Of a DNA stretch of 64,000 nucleotides, positions 1 through 10,394 are shown piece after piece. The notes under the pieces are model-generated. The model ran no database searches and was not told the DNA's origin. It saw nothing but the letters and a program-made list of their open reading frames with translations. Origin of the DNA: Aurifilum marmelostoma (taxonomy: Eukaryota > Ascomycota > Sordariomycetes > Diaporthales > Cryphonectriaceae); NCBI GenBank assembly GCA_027559495.1, contig JAMXSV010000023.1, positions 496,001 through 560,000 of the forward strand, in the 5' to 3' direction. Position 1 is the stretch's first letter. Every line of letters starts with the position of its first letter. The translations under genes and the position numbers were made by a program.

Positions 1-168
1 GTGTCTACAAATGTGTTCTAGATGACTGCTTTATATCCATATATGCTCCCTTCCGAAATATAGTGCTTGTCTAGATTACCCCCCCCCCCCCCCCCACCCA
101 TATGTCTTCTGACCATTCCCCTGTTCTCTATCTCATAATAATTCCTACACTTCTGACCCTCCCAAAAG
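1..168. other. window edge, probable intron of the CFEM gene
   Basis: No coding sequence can be supported here. The stretch ends in a good 3' splice site: a branch-like TTCTGAC at about 151-157, then AAAAG ending at 168, directly before the CFEM frame. It is therefore probably intron, with the signal-peptide exon lying outside the window. It also holds a C17 run at 79-95. Confidence 0.4.
79..95. repeat. poly-C run (C17)
   Basis: Seventeen consecutive C residues. This is one of many long G/C homopolymers in the window, and its exact length is likely to be unreliable. Confidence 0.9.
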
Positions 169-1229
169 CAATTCTGCATCAATGCCCTGATCACCGGCGG
201 CCCGGCCTACGGCTGTCCCGACTCCGACCCCGCCTGCCTCTGCTCCCATGTCGAGTTCGCCTACGGCATCCGCGACTGCTCCAGCGAGTCGTGCCCCTCG
301 GGGACGGACCTTGCCCAGATCGCCTCGTATGGCCTGAGCTATTGCCAATCGGGTGAGTCTTCATGTCCGAACCCTCCTTGCGGATAAACCATATCCCCAG
401 ATTACCTCCTGCTGGCTGACAAGATATACCAAACAAAATAAAAGCCCAAGCCTCGGCCTCGGGTACCTCCACTCTCACCGACATAGCCATCTTCTCCACC
501 GGCTTCGATAGCAGCAGCGGCGCCACGGCCACGGGAGGAGAAGGACAAGACACGGCCACAGGAACGGCGACCGCCGCCGAGGGCGGCTCTTCTGAGACTG
601 CTGGTGGTGCTGGCGCTGTTGCTGGCGGTCCCGGCAGCGGCGGCAGCGACACTGCGTCCCAGACCGGCATGCCCATAACGACCATGCCCGTCATCTCCAC
701 CGAGACGATGGACGGCTCGACCATGGAGACGACAGTCGGCTCGACCACCATCTACGCCAGTGAGAGCGGCGGCGGCGGCGGCAGCAGCAGCGGTACCGAC
801 AACGAGACATCAACCGAGACAGGAGGAGCAGGTGGTGTTGGAGGCGCCGCCGGTGCCAGCAGTGGCGGCACCGACACAGCGTCTTCTGGAGGCGGTACTG
901 AGACCGGCACCAGTGGAGGAGGCAGCAGTGGCAGCGGCGGCGGAGGCAGCGGCAGCTCCACGCCCGTGACTACTGTTCCCGTCGTGAGCACCATCACCAG
1001 CGGCGGCTCCACGGTCGAGACGACGGTGGGCAGCAGCACGCAGTACTCGTCTGCAACGGGCAGCGGGACGGCGTCGAGCTCGTCCACCTCGGCTGCGGCT
1101 GCGGCTGTGGTGAGACCTGTGCCTCGGGTGTTTGCAGTAGGCGTGACGATGGGTGGTCTGCTCAGCTGGCTTGTGTCGGGTGTGGCTGGGTTTGTAGTTG
1201 CTGTGGGGGTGATTGCCATGCTTGGCTGA
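169..1229 (+). CDS. CFEM-domain, probably GPI-anchored cell-wall protein (5' partial)
   Basis: Fungal CFEM proteins are extracellular eight-cysteine proteins, usually GPI-anchored, with roles in haem/iron capture, adhesion or host interaction. Exon 169-352 encodes the cysteine core (FCINAL, YGCPDSD, ACLCS, RDCSS, SCPSG, SYCQS), with seven of the eight cysteines. The first cysteine and the signal peptide must lie upstream of the window. A GTGAGT donor at 353 and an AG acceptor ending at 450 (or at 444, also in frame) join it to exon 451-1229. The second exon is rich in Gly, Ser and Thr. It contains two copies of a Thr-rich module (TTMPVIST...METTVGST and TTVPVVST...VETTVGSS) and ends in a hydrophobic tail typical of a GPI-attachment signal. 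The domain assignment is firm. The ligand is unknown. It converges on the tafazzin gene, 170 bp away. Confidence 0.82.
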
Positions 1230-1399
1230 GAATGCTTAGTTGATACGTGGTCACCGACTGCTGCTAGGTGCAAGTTCTAGTGTAATATCTTGCCTCTTGG
1301 AAGTCGGGGTGGATTGGTCGTCGGCTTGAAATTCTATAAGTGGCAGTCATTAATGTAACCAATCGTTTCCTGCTCCTCCTCTTCTTCCCTTCCTTCTTT

Positions 1400-2858
1400 T
1401 TATGTGCTTGGTTTTTCTATGCTCCCATCAACAGGACTCCTCTTCGTGTCCTTGGGATCTCTCGCCCACGTCTCGGCCAGGCCGAACTTGGGGTCCTCAT
1501 CCGGGTAGCCCAGGCTCTTCCGCAGCTTGACCACCTCTTCCCTCACCCGCCTGGCAACCTCAATCCGGATCTCCTCGGCCTCCCTGCTGTACTTGAGCTC
1601 GTCTGTCAACTCGCCGATCCGCAGGACGTCGGGCGGCTTCGTCAGGGCGGCCGGCGCCTGACTCCTCGCAGCGACGAGACCGTGCCGGCCGGCCTGTCTG
1701 CCTGCGGCGACCGCCTTGTCTGAAAGCCTCGTCGCCCTCTCGATCTCGCCCTCGGCCGCTTTGATCTCTGCGTCCCGCTTCTCAACCTCCTTCCTGACGA
1801 GGCCCTTCCACCTCCGCCGCAGATCTCCAAATGTGCGCTCCATGTCCAGCTTCTCACCGAACGCAATTCTCACGTCCTTTCCAGCCCGAGGAATGAACCT
1901 CGGCCACCCTCTGTCCTCATGCATAACCTCACACGTGCCGTCGATGAACATGGGAACGACATCGGGCATAGGCTCCGCCTCGAGAATCAGCCGCGCCACG
2001 CCCCACTTGAAGTAGCGCATCTGCCGCTCGGGGTGCTGGTGGACCAGACCCTCCGGGAAGACGTGCACCCAGGCGTGACGGTTCGACAGGAAGGCCGAGG
2101 GCGCCGTGTGCACGTCGTGGCCGGTGGTGGAGTAGGTGAGCCCGCCCTCGGTGAAAGGGTCGCGGAGGTCGGCGAGCAGCGACTGCACAGTGACGGTCTT
2201 GGGCTGAGGCGGGGCCTGTGCGTGGTGGTCGGCAAGGGTCTTGAAAGGATAGGCGGATAGCAGGCGGATGGCCTGGGTCATGGAGGGCTGGAAGAGGCCT
2301 GCGTGCGTTGAGTGCAGGTTACGGTGGATGGGCACGACCTGACCCAGGGTGAAGAAGGTGCCGAGGGCCCTGTTCTTGAAGCAGATGTCGTGGGCGCCGA
2401 GACCCCAGCGGAGATTCCAGGGCTGGAAGGCGATGCGGAGAGGAAGCACGCCCCATATCAGAGGATCGTCCATCCTGTATGAGGGAGGGTCAGTGTGTGT
2501 AATCACAACGTCGTGAGGTGTGGATTTGGACCCCAGAACCGTGGTATCACTTACACTGATATGTGATTGCTGACTGAAGATGAGAGGAAAATGACTTGTT
2601 AGGAACCATCTCTTGCCGTACAACGATCAATGCTTGGAAAGACCTACCCGTGATGAGGCCCCTCTGCCTCTCATACGGATCAGATCTGCTCTCCAGCAGC
2701 TCGACAAAGTCATCCAGACCAATCACCTCCAGGTTATTCAGCCCACTCAGGAACCCCTTTGCGAGCGAACCAGTGAGGCCCGTGATCATGGAAGATGTGC
2801 CTCGCCACAGCCCATTCGGCCGCCGCTGCGGATACTGACCATGAGCGATGGTCGTCAT
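1400..2858 (-). CDS. TAZ1: tafazzin-type (monolyso)cardiolipin acyltransferase
   Basis: Tafazzin is a mitochondrial membrane transacylase that remodels cardiolipin. The model is complement(1400..2474, 2555..2573, 2648..2858), coding for 434 residues, with no in-frame stop and whole codons. Introns are 2574-2647 (74 nt, GTAGGT donor) and 2475-2554 (80 nt, GTAAGT donor). The middle exon is only 19 nt and encodes VSNHIS, including the catalytic His of the HX4D motif (His74; Asp79 lies across the next junction). Downstream are GAHDICF, FFTLGQVVPIHR, the acyltransferase block VFPEGLVHQHPERQ, and FKWGVARLI, all typical of tafazzins. The C-terminus is an extended charged, helical tail beyond the usual family length, as in other filamentous fungi. 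The start is the only ATG that precedes a conserved N-terminus (MTTIAHGQ). Confidence 0.9.
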
Positions 2859-3906
2859 GGTAGATCGAGCAAGTACTTTAGGTTCGACGACGACTGTGCG
2901 AAGCGAGCGGAGGAAACGAGAGTGGGCGAGGGAAAATGTGAGCCCCTGAAGACTCGGGCACGAGGGCAGGACACGATCGAGCTGGAGTGGTCTCGGACGA
3001 GACTTCCAGATCGTGTTCTCTCGCTCCTTCTCTTTTTCGCAGCCAAGACTCAGACGTGACTGCCGGCTCAAAAATGATGTCACGCTTTCATTACCCTCCC
3101 AGCGTTCCTGCCATTGAGATGCAGTTCGAGTGACTTGGCCTGGTGGGAAGAAGAAAAAGGAAAAAAACGAAAGAAGCAAAGAAGAAGTCAAAAAAAAAGG
3201 AGGAAGCAGTCAAGGATGAATTATGCGCGTTGCGGCTTTGAGTTGAGAAATTTCCCAACTTTTGATGACGGGTAACACAGGAAAGCTCCAATGCATGATC
3301 CCTGCTAGATCCCCCGCCCCTCGGCCGGCAAACTGACCAACCAGACAGGCCCAGTACTAAGTACCGAGCACATGCTGTAGCATACTCAGTAACCACAGTA
3401 CAAGGTACTTGATCGGTCAAGAAAGGCCCACCACTACATCTCTTCCTCATCTCGAACTGCACAAGGCAATGTTCAAAATGGCCTGATTTCTGTGTATGGT
3501 ACAATAATAGCAGAGTCGTCTGAATGGTCTTCATTATTCTCGTTAATTTCCTCTTTTCAAATCCCTTCCAATGTAGTCTTCTCTCGTCATGACATGAACA
3601 CCTTTTCCATCAGAACCATGTACAAGAGAACCCAGAAATATGCCCCGAATCACCAAATTGTTGCGAAAGTTCAAACCCTTCCGCAGGGTATATGTGCTGC
3701 CCGTTGAAGGAAACAGAGAAGAGAAAAGAGAAAACAGAGGAGGAAGAAAAGAAGACACCAATTGCTCTCGTGTTGAGGATCCCCCCTCGATTGTCTTCAA
3801 TATTGCCTAAATCACCCTTAAAAACGCCCAAGGCAGAAATCCACGAGCTCTACTCCATGCAAGATTGAAACAAGAAGCACTGGGTGGGGAGAAGAAAAAA
3901 GCCCCT
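2859..3906. other. intergenic, 1.05 kb
   Basis: This is the 5' flank of the tafazzin gene and the 3' flank of the b561 gene. A purine-rich tract runs at about 3147-3206 and another A/G tract at about 3712-3752. I see no coding potential or RNA gene. Confidence 0.5.
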
Positions 3907-6797
3907 TCACGTAAAGTCCACCGTTCCTGTCGCCGCAGGCCTCTCGTTCCTCCTCTCCAGCCTGCGCCGCCGCCTTCTCTCTGCCGCCGACGCCGCCGCG
4001 CTCGCCTCGCTAGGGCCGGGCGCTCCAGGCGTACCGATCGGGCTCATCCCGCTCCAAGTCCCGTGGCTACCAGGACTCTGGATGCTGGCCAGGCTCGACA
4101 CCGTCGCCCCGGCCGCGGGCTGGCCGCCCACTGGTCCGCCTGCTGGTGGTGGTCCCGAGTAGTAGGCCGAGTCCTTGGGTCGCCTGCCGCCTGCAAACGA
4201 AGCTTGTGGTGGGGGCAGGGACTCCACCGTGCTCTCGGCGGCCTCCTCTGCCGCCCGACGTCGGCTGGTGTCGCGCCTGTATCGTGATCGAGAGCCCGAG
4301 GCCACCTCGCTGCCCGACATACTACTGACCGAGTCGGCGCGATGCCTTCGGGCTCGTCGTGCTGCCAGGGCTTCCTCCTCAGTGAGCCTCCGCAGAGTCA
4401 CGTTGCGGTCCTTGTCGTCGTGCACCTTCACCTTGACCGCAACAGGCGGTGTCTTGCCTCGGGGGCCGCTCCTGTCCTCCTCCACTCGTCGCTGCGCCTC
4501 CTGCTCTGCTGCGAGCACATCGGCAGATGCCGCCGCAGCCGCCGCCGCCGCCTCGCCCGCCCTCAGCCGGCTCTCGGATCTTCTCCTCTCAGACCGTGAG
4601 AGGTACGAATCGCTCTCGGAACTCCTTGCTAGTATGCCTCGCGGGTCGTCTGGCATCGCTGGCATCGCGGCCGGCTCGAGAAGGCTATGTCTTGACTGTA
4701 ACCTGGAATGGGACCTGTCGGCCTCGGCTGCTGGCACTGGCACTGGCACCGGAGGAGCGCCCGGCACAGGTGGAGCGCCTGGGACGGGAGGAGCACCCGG
4801 AACTGGAGGAGCTCCTGGGACCGGAGGGGCGCCTGGGACTGGGGAGTGCGCGACAGCAGTATGCTGTGCATACTGTCCGACTGGCGGGGGGACAGGAGCC
4901 GACGTTGGTGAGCGGTACTGTTGTTGGTAGTCTGCGGTGAGGGGGGGGCCCATAGGTCACGTCGTATCCCGACAGCGGTCGTGGCTCAATAAGCGACGAC
5001 GACTCCTCCGACAACTGAGACGCTTGTGTCCCTACTCTGCCTGGAGGGGTCGGACGGATGGAGGCACGGCGTGAGTCTCTCCTCCGCGGTGGGGTGCTCG
5101 GTTCATATCCGTCACCCGTGTATCTCGGCTCGTGCAGTCCGGCCCGCCTCTCGTCATCCTCGACTCTCAGCCGCTCTTCCTCCTTTCGGTCTCTCCGGTC
5201 TTTCATCCTCTTGGTGAACCAACCTAGACCCATTCCCGCCAGAAGACCTTTTTCGGCAGCATGGCTGTCGCGGCGTTCTCCGTGAGGGGCCCTTGAAGGG
5301 CTGACATACGAAGAGTAGTCCGAGTCCAGGGTGCTCCCGATCCGGGACTCGCCAGGATGGTGCGAGCTCAGTGGTCTCGCCGGCCTCGAGGTGCCTGGCC
5401 GCGCCTCGGCTGCGCTGATGGCCGCTGCCATCGTTGACGGACGGCCAGGGCCTGGCAGCAAAGGTGATCCTCGGGAATCCCTGCGGTAGTCGTCGTAGTC
5501 GCTGCTGTAGTCTGTCACGACTGTGCCGCCGTGCCGCCTGTCGGACCTTGAATTGCGTCTCCTGTTGGGTGTGTCTGGGGCGACTGCCGAATACTCCTCA
5601 TCCTCGGTCTCGCGATTTCTCCTGCCCATGAAACGCCCGAGGAGGGCTCCCGCACCAAGACCGGCACCAAGTCCCATGAGTCTATCCGTGAAACCGCCGC
5701 CGCCACCGCCGCTGCTCTTCCTCTCGGGCCTCTCATTGTACCGCTCAGAGAACTTCTCCTCATCAACATAGCTTTCGCGCCGTGATGGGATCACCTCAGG
5801 CGCGCGGCTGCGACTCCGCAACCTCGCTGTGCGTGACCGGCTGCGGCTCCTCTCCCTGCTCTGGGCCCTCTCCGTTCTTCGGCCGCGCATCAATGCCCAC
5901 AGGCCACCAGCGGCTGCCAGCGGCCCCAGCCACCGAGATGCGCCCCCACTCGACTTTCGTTCATAGCGCTCGGAACGCGTGACCTCGGATCGCCCGTCGT
6001 GATAGACATACTCTGGCCGATCCCATGCTCGGTAGCTGAAGATGAAGTAAAGGACCAGCAGGAAGGCCATCCAGATGGCGTACAGCACAAAGGTATAGGT
6101 GGGAGACCCATAGAGGGCCAGACCCAGTGGGACCTGTGCGATTCCAAGCAGGGCAACAGATCGTCCGAGCCACTGGTGCAGCATGACCCTGAGGGACCGG
6201 CCCCTGATGTGCTTGATGAGTCGCCCACCAATGATCTGCACCATGATGAGAGTGTATATGGCGACACCGATGCCATGATGGGGATTTGTCAAGCTTCGAT
6301 TCGGGCCCACGGCGAAGTATCCGAGGACGAAGACGACTGTCGTCAGGAGTACGGCGAGGATCTGGAGATATGCGTGGTACCGGATGGCAGAGCCTGGCCT
6401 CCGAGTATAGAAGCGAGCGCAGAAGATGGCAGCTGGAATGATAAAGAGGAAGACGATGGTCGCTATCACGCCGTGGGCCTTGATGAGCGAGTGGTACTGT
6501 GGCATGGTCGAGAAACGGTTGCCCATGCCTACATGTCGGGTAGAGAGAAGCATCCTGTCAGCGGTTGGTCCCCCTCATACAAAGTATAACAGAAAATCTG
6601 GAAGACGAAGTGTATCCCTAAAGCCACGGGGGCTATAATGACATACCATTGTACTGCGTGGTGGCCAGATTCAGGCCCACCAGGTTGGGCAGGAGGAAGT
6701 CATTCTTGGTGAAGTCCCATGTGCCATCGCCAACGTTCATGGTATCCGAGGCGTAGCTTGCCGTGCCTGGCGCGGACATGTCGTCCAGCGGCGCCAT
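3907..6797 (-). CDS. cytochrome b561-domain membrane protein with long disordered tail (apparent frameshift)
   Basis: Exons are complement(3907..6528, 6647..6797), with intron 6529-6646. The N-terminal 200 residues carry about five hydrophobic segments and four histidines at about residues 69 (KAHG), 102 (RYHAYLQ), 135 (PHHG) and 168 (LHQWLG). The roughly 33-residue spacing is that of haem-ligating cytochrome b561 domains, which move electrons across membranes. The rest is Arg/Ser/Pro-rich and probably cytosolic and disordered, including about six PVPGAP repeats near 4740-4850 and an ERRRRRR stretch near the end. The frame breaks at a G8 run (4941-4948). With seven Gs the protein reads on from YGPP to LTADYQQQY and gives about 923 residues in whole codons. 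I read this as a run-length error. An unrecognised intron there is less likely, because no good donor or branch site fits. Substrate and partner are unknown. Confidence 0.75.
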
Positions 6798-6894
6798 GAT
6801 GGCGGGTCGCCGACGACAGCTCGCGTCGTGGGCTCAGCAGTCTCTCCCGATGGATCGATTGTGAATAGCGACTTCTTGGTGCAATCAATGCGTT

Positions 6895-6921
6895 GCAGCA
6901 GCAGCAGCAGCAGCAGCAGCA
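6895..6921. repeat. (GCA)9 microsatellite
   Basis: Nine perfect GCA units, about 100 bp upstream of the b561 start codon, probably in its 5' UTR or promoter (CTG units on the transcribed minus strand). Confidence 0.85.
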
Positions 6922-8085
6922 AGACAGGAGGCCAAGATGTAGCTAGCAGGCGTTGAGGAGGTGGTGTGCGTACGGTCGGAGGGTCGGCCCAGTATCATGG
7001 ATAAGGTTGGAATGGAATGTCTTGAGAGCACGTGTGTGGGAATTGAAAAAGAAGGCTATGGGGTAATGGATGGGGAAAAAAGTTGGCATGTACAGTGGTG
7101 AGAAGTGATGGTGGGTTGGGGGAGGTGCAGGTTTCTATGGCAACTTGCAGGAACCACGAGCCTTGTCCTGTATGTAGCAGTGCAGTTGAGGTGAGAGCTT
7201 GTGTAGCTTGTGGCGGGGTACTTGGTTGATGGTTGGCCTGTAGCTCGCGAGACTTGACACCAAAAATCAATACCTCACGAACTGACTGTTCTTGGACAAT
7301 TTTCTGGGTGCCGGCAAACCATTGTTTGCTTGAGATGCAGAAAAAAGAAGAGTCAGCAAAGGTCTGCAGATTTCTTTGAAACCTAAAAAACTAACTGCAT
7401 GAGCTGGCCGTGGAGGCAAGGCGCGACGAGGTGGAAGGAGGACGAAGTGATACTCTGGTGGCTGGTAAAATGTGGGACCCCTGCCCTGGCTGCAGGCGCT
7501 GGATGTCATTGTTGACGGGTTCTGGATTTGCCCATTTGCCCATCCGCCATTCAACCTTCACTTTACAGTTACTACTTAGTACGTGGTGGTGGCCCCGGGC
7601 ATTACTGGGGTGGCTGCAGGGGTGCACAGGCCTGTACCATACACCCCATAGTACAGGGTAGCATACCAGCCCCAGCGGCTGGCTTAGTTAGCAACGAATC
7701 CCCAAGGGTCCTGTTCCTGCTGTGGAGATTCGGCGCGTTCTCCTGCTTGTAAATTTAGAATTTCCACCACTGCTTCCAGATCTTGTAAGTTTCCAGAACT
7801 GGACATCCATCCCATCTCGTATGTCATGCTCCTCCCGATATATGTGTTACAACACTGCCAATACACTGCTCTATCGTCTTTTGTGCTCTTATTCTGGTCT
7901 TCTTCATTTATTTACAATGGCCTCTGAGAACATCATGCAACATTTGGACAGCCTGCAGGAGAAGACCCACAATCGCCAGCATGCGACCCAAAAGTTCTTG
8001 TATAAGTAATGTTGATTTATTTGTTGAGAGCCACAGAACGTCATCTTGAGGGCAGTTTCATCATTATGATATGCTTGAGCAGTCA

Positions 8086-8400
8086 GCATTTGACAAGGAT
8101 AGGAGACTGTAGCTTACGTCTCTTCCATCCAGGCAAAGGGCATGCCAGCCTCTTGCAGCGCCTTTTGCCAGCTAGAGATCTCTGCTTTGAACAGCCAGAC
8201 AAGGCTACACAGGGACGAATCTTGTCAAGGGAGGCAAGCTGATCCCCAGAAGCACACTCATAGTATTGAATCCAATCATAATGACGACTTCCTTATTTAC
8301 TTTGACCTTTAGTCTTCCACAACTGCTGTCCTTAGGTGGCCGAGAGCGCAGGAGGATGCCAAACTCCCAGTCAGCAGAGCTACGTGTGCCATGGAGCATC
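8086..8400 (-). pseudogene. possible decayed gene fragment, unknown family
   Basis: Two adjacent minus-strand frames read as plausible protein and abut. One contains HYDWIQYYECASGDQLASLD. The next ends LFKAEISSWQKALQEAG and then MPFAWMEET plus stop. A one-base shift near 8205-8210 would join them. Upstream, DWEFGILLRSRPPK lies in a third frame. No start codon, clean splice set or known domain could be established, so this may be a relic, or a gene damaged by sequence error. I do not recognise the family. The argument rests on amino-acid composition only, so chance remains possible. Confidence 0.3.
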
Positions 8401-9308
8401 GCAAGAAGGAGGATGTGTTTCTTCTTCTTGTGTCTTGACTCTCCAGTATGCAGACACTAGGTTTCACATCTATACCGTCAACAGCCAAGGATTCAGAGAT
8501 GTCAGCTTACCACGCGATGGAAATCAATATTTTGCGGTGCAGTCTCATCTACCGCAAAGTCTGAGGCCAAGCGGTGCCATCTCTTGAGCGTCATAGACAA
8601 TGCTCTGGTAGTGTGTCTTCAAATAATCCATGGTGAAGAACATTATGATCACGACGAATTACTACGCGATCGCCGCTGGATAGTCCAGTGACTACACGCC
8701 TCCGGAGCATCAACTTCCACAGCAAAATCTATGACCACATTGTCTTCCGGTCAGTTAAGAACTCGGCCACGGACGAGGCGGACAGTAACTATCTAGCTTC
8801 CACCCTGGCCCATTTTGCCAGCTGAAATGCATACAACCGTCATTTGGGTGGATGTGGTATGTACAGAATCCTCGAGCCGGACTCGGGGTTGAGGCAGATA
8901 GACGAGGAAAAAGTGATTGATGCAAGCCCAAGACAGTCTTCCTGACTCTTGTCTCCGCTCTCAAGGGTGGTAATGAGATGAAACGCGAACATGGTAGAGG
9001 CCTCTTTGCGGCAGTACACTGTGTTTAGTATTTAAAAGATGAAGAAGAAAACATAAAAATTGTCCAGCAGATGGATAATCTCGACTTAGTCTTGCACTGT
9101 CATTTGAAGACCATGCATGCATAACCCCCCAAGTGATCTGGTGTCCCTGCCGGGGGCCATACTTCTTACTGAAAGGGAAGAAAAGAAAAAAGGGAGGGGG
9201 AAAAAAAGAGACAAAAGAGACAGTATGGCAAGACATCAATCGCGAGGAACATTGGACATGATAGAGAGTCCAAAAACGAAGAAGAAAAAAAAAAAGATTG
9301 GGCCAAAA

Positions 9309-9427
9309 ACATGCAACACCGGGTATTCGCTAATGGTCACCCACTTAACTACTAATCCGGCGGTTAGTGGCTTATTTAGGGGAGAGCGGACGGGATCCCA
9401 AGTTTTCCACTACCTATGGTCGCATGT
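9309..9427 (-). rRNA. 5S ribosomal RNA gene
   Basis: Read on the minus strand, the 119 nt match the fungal 5S rRNA layout. The ends pair perfectly (ACATGC with GCATGT, helix I). The conserved blocks GCGACCATAGG, GGGATCCCGTCCGCTC, TAAGCCAC, GCCGGATTAGTAGTT and GTGGGTGACCA follow in order. The helix II arms differ from the Neurospora 5S as I know it but remain largely complementary. A TATGTA element sits 25-30 nt upstream of the predicted +1, where Neurospora 5S genes carry a TATA-like element, and a T-rich stretch follows the 3' end. The gene stands alone, as expected for dispersed 5S genes in filamentous ascomycetes. Several transitions relative to the canonical sequence leave open that it is a diverged isotype or pseudogene. 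Confidence 0.85.
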
Positions 9428-9451
9428 GCTAGTCTGGGCCAGTCTGGCACT

Positions 9452-9457
9452 TACATA
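9452..9457 (-). promoter_or_regulatory. TATA-like element of the 5S rRNA gene
   Basis: TATGTA on the minus strand, 25-30 nt before the predicted 5S start. The position matches the upstream element required for 5S transcription in Neurospora. This is inferred from position only. Confidence 0.45.
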
Positions 9458-10363
9458 GTTGTGTCCACGTGCTGAACGTTGCATCCGGGGCCGTCTTCCC
9501 ACCTGAACTTGGGGCCCGACGGAAGATCGCGCTGGGTCCTTACTCGCTCACTTGGTCTCACATATCGACACGCCGTCCCAGCATGTCAGGGTCTTTTCCA
9601 GTGGTGGATTTTTAGCGAGACAAAACGATTTTTTTTATCTTTGAAGCGAGAGAAGAGACACACGATGACACAAATTGATTCCGTTTCACGATACACAGAC
9701 AGCAAAACACACAGACAATAAATAAGTGTTCAGACGGACCCTGGATGAAGATCCTGGTGCCGTCATAAAAGGGGCAAGGGATTCTTTTTGCCTTGTGGTT
9801 CTTTTAGAAAAATTCCGGTCGCAAGGGGACATGATGCCGGGCGTGAGGAGATGTAACATGATTCTTAATAACGCATCAGCGGAACTCGTTGACTCTGACT
9901 GGGGGGTAATTGGATGTCTCAGGCCGTCGCCGTTTTTGTCCAAGTATGGTTGTTGTAGCACCTTGTCTCGCTTCCTTTTCTTCCATGAAGCCGAGAGAAC
10001 GAAAGAGGAAAGAAAAGAGAGGGGGACAAAAAAAAAAAAAGGAACAAGACAGCCAATCTCGGACAAAGTCAGCCTGTAGTTGGCGTCATGTCCTGATATG
10101 GAGAAAGCCGAGGAGTCCCAGCTGCTTCACCAAGGCATGCATGGTCTTTTTTTTTCTTCTTCTTTTTCCCCTTTTAAGGTTAATTGTTTTTTGTTTTTGT
10201 TTTTTCCCCCCGTTGGGCGAGGAGAGGGCACGGACGGAACCAGCCGTGCATGCAGTGGGACACATGACGAGGGAATACGAGCTTTTGTCAGAACCTGTCA
10301 GACTGTCAAACTATGCTATGTAGCAATCCTCGTACCACGAGAGAGTGACAGCCTCTGGGCATG

Positions 10364-10394
10364 CATCATCGTCATCATCATCATCATCATCATC
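10364..10394. repeat. (CAT)n microsatellite
   Basis: About ten CAT/TCA units with one GTC interruption near 10370-10372. Confidence 0.8.

Larger units (their letters stand above)
6798..9308. other. intergenic, 2.5 kb, with a (GCA)9 tract and possible relic
   Basis: The 5' flank of the b561 gene contains a (GCA)9 repeat. No intact gene is visible. A stretch on the minus strand at about 8086-8400 looks like a broken coding sequence and is listed separately. The remainder shows only short random frames. Confidence 0.45.

Noticed and set aside
191..1273. Long minus-strand frames opposite the CFEM gene
   Set aside because: They are shadows of a Gly/Ser-rich GC-biased coding region and have no domain or splice logic of their own.
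6529..6646. b561 reading frame continuing upstream to 6553 without an intron
   Set aside because: That reading starts inside the intron and loses the conserved N-terminus. The GTATGT donor and TGTAG acceptor join exactly in phase.
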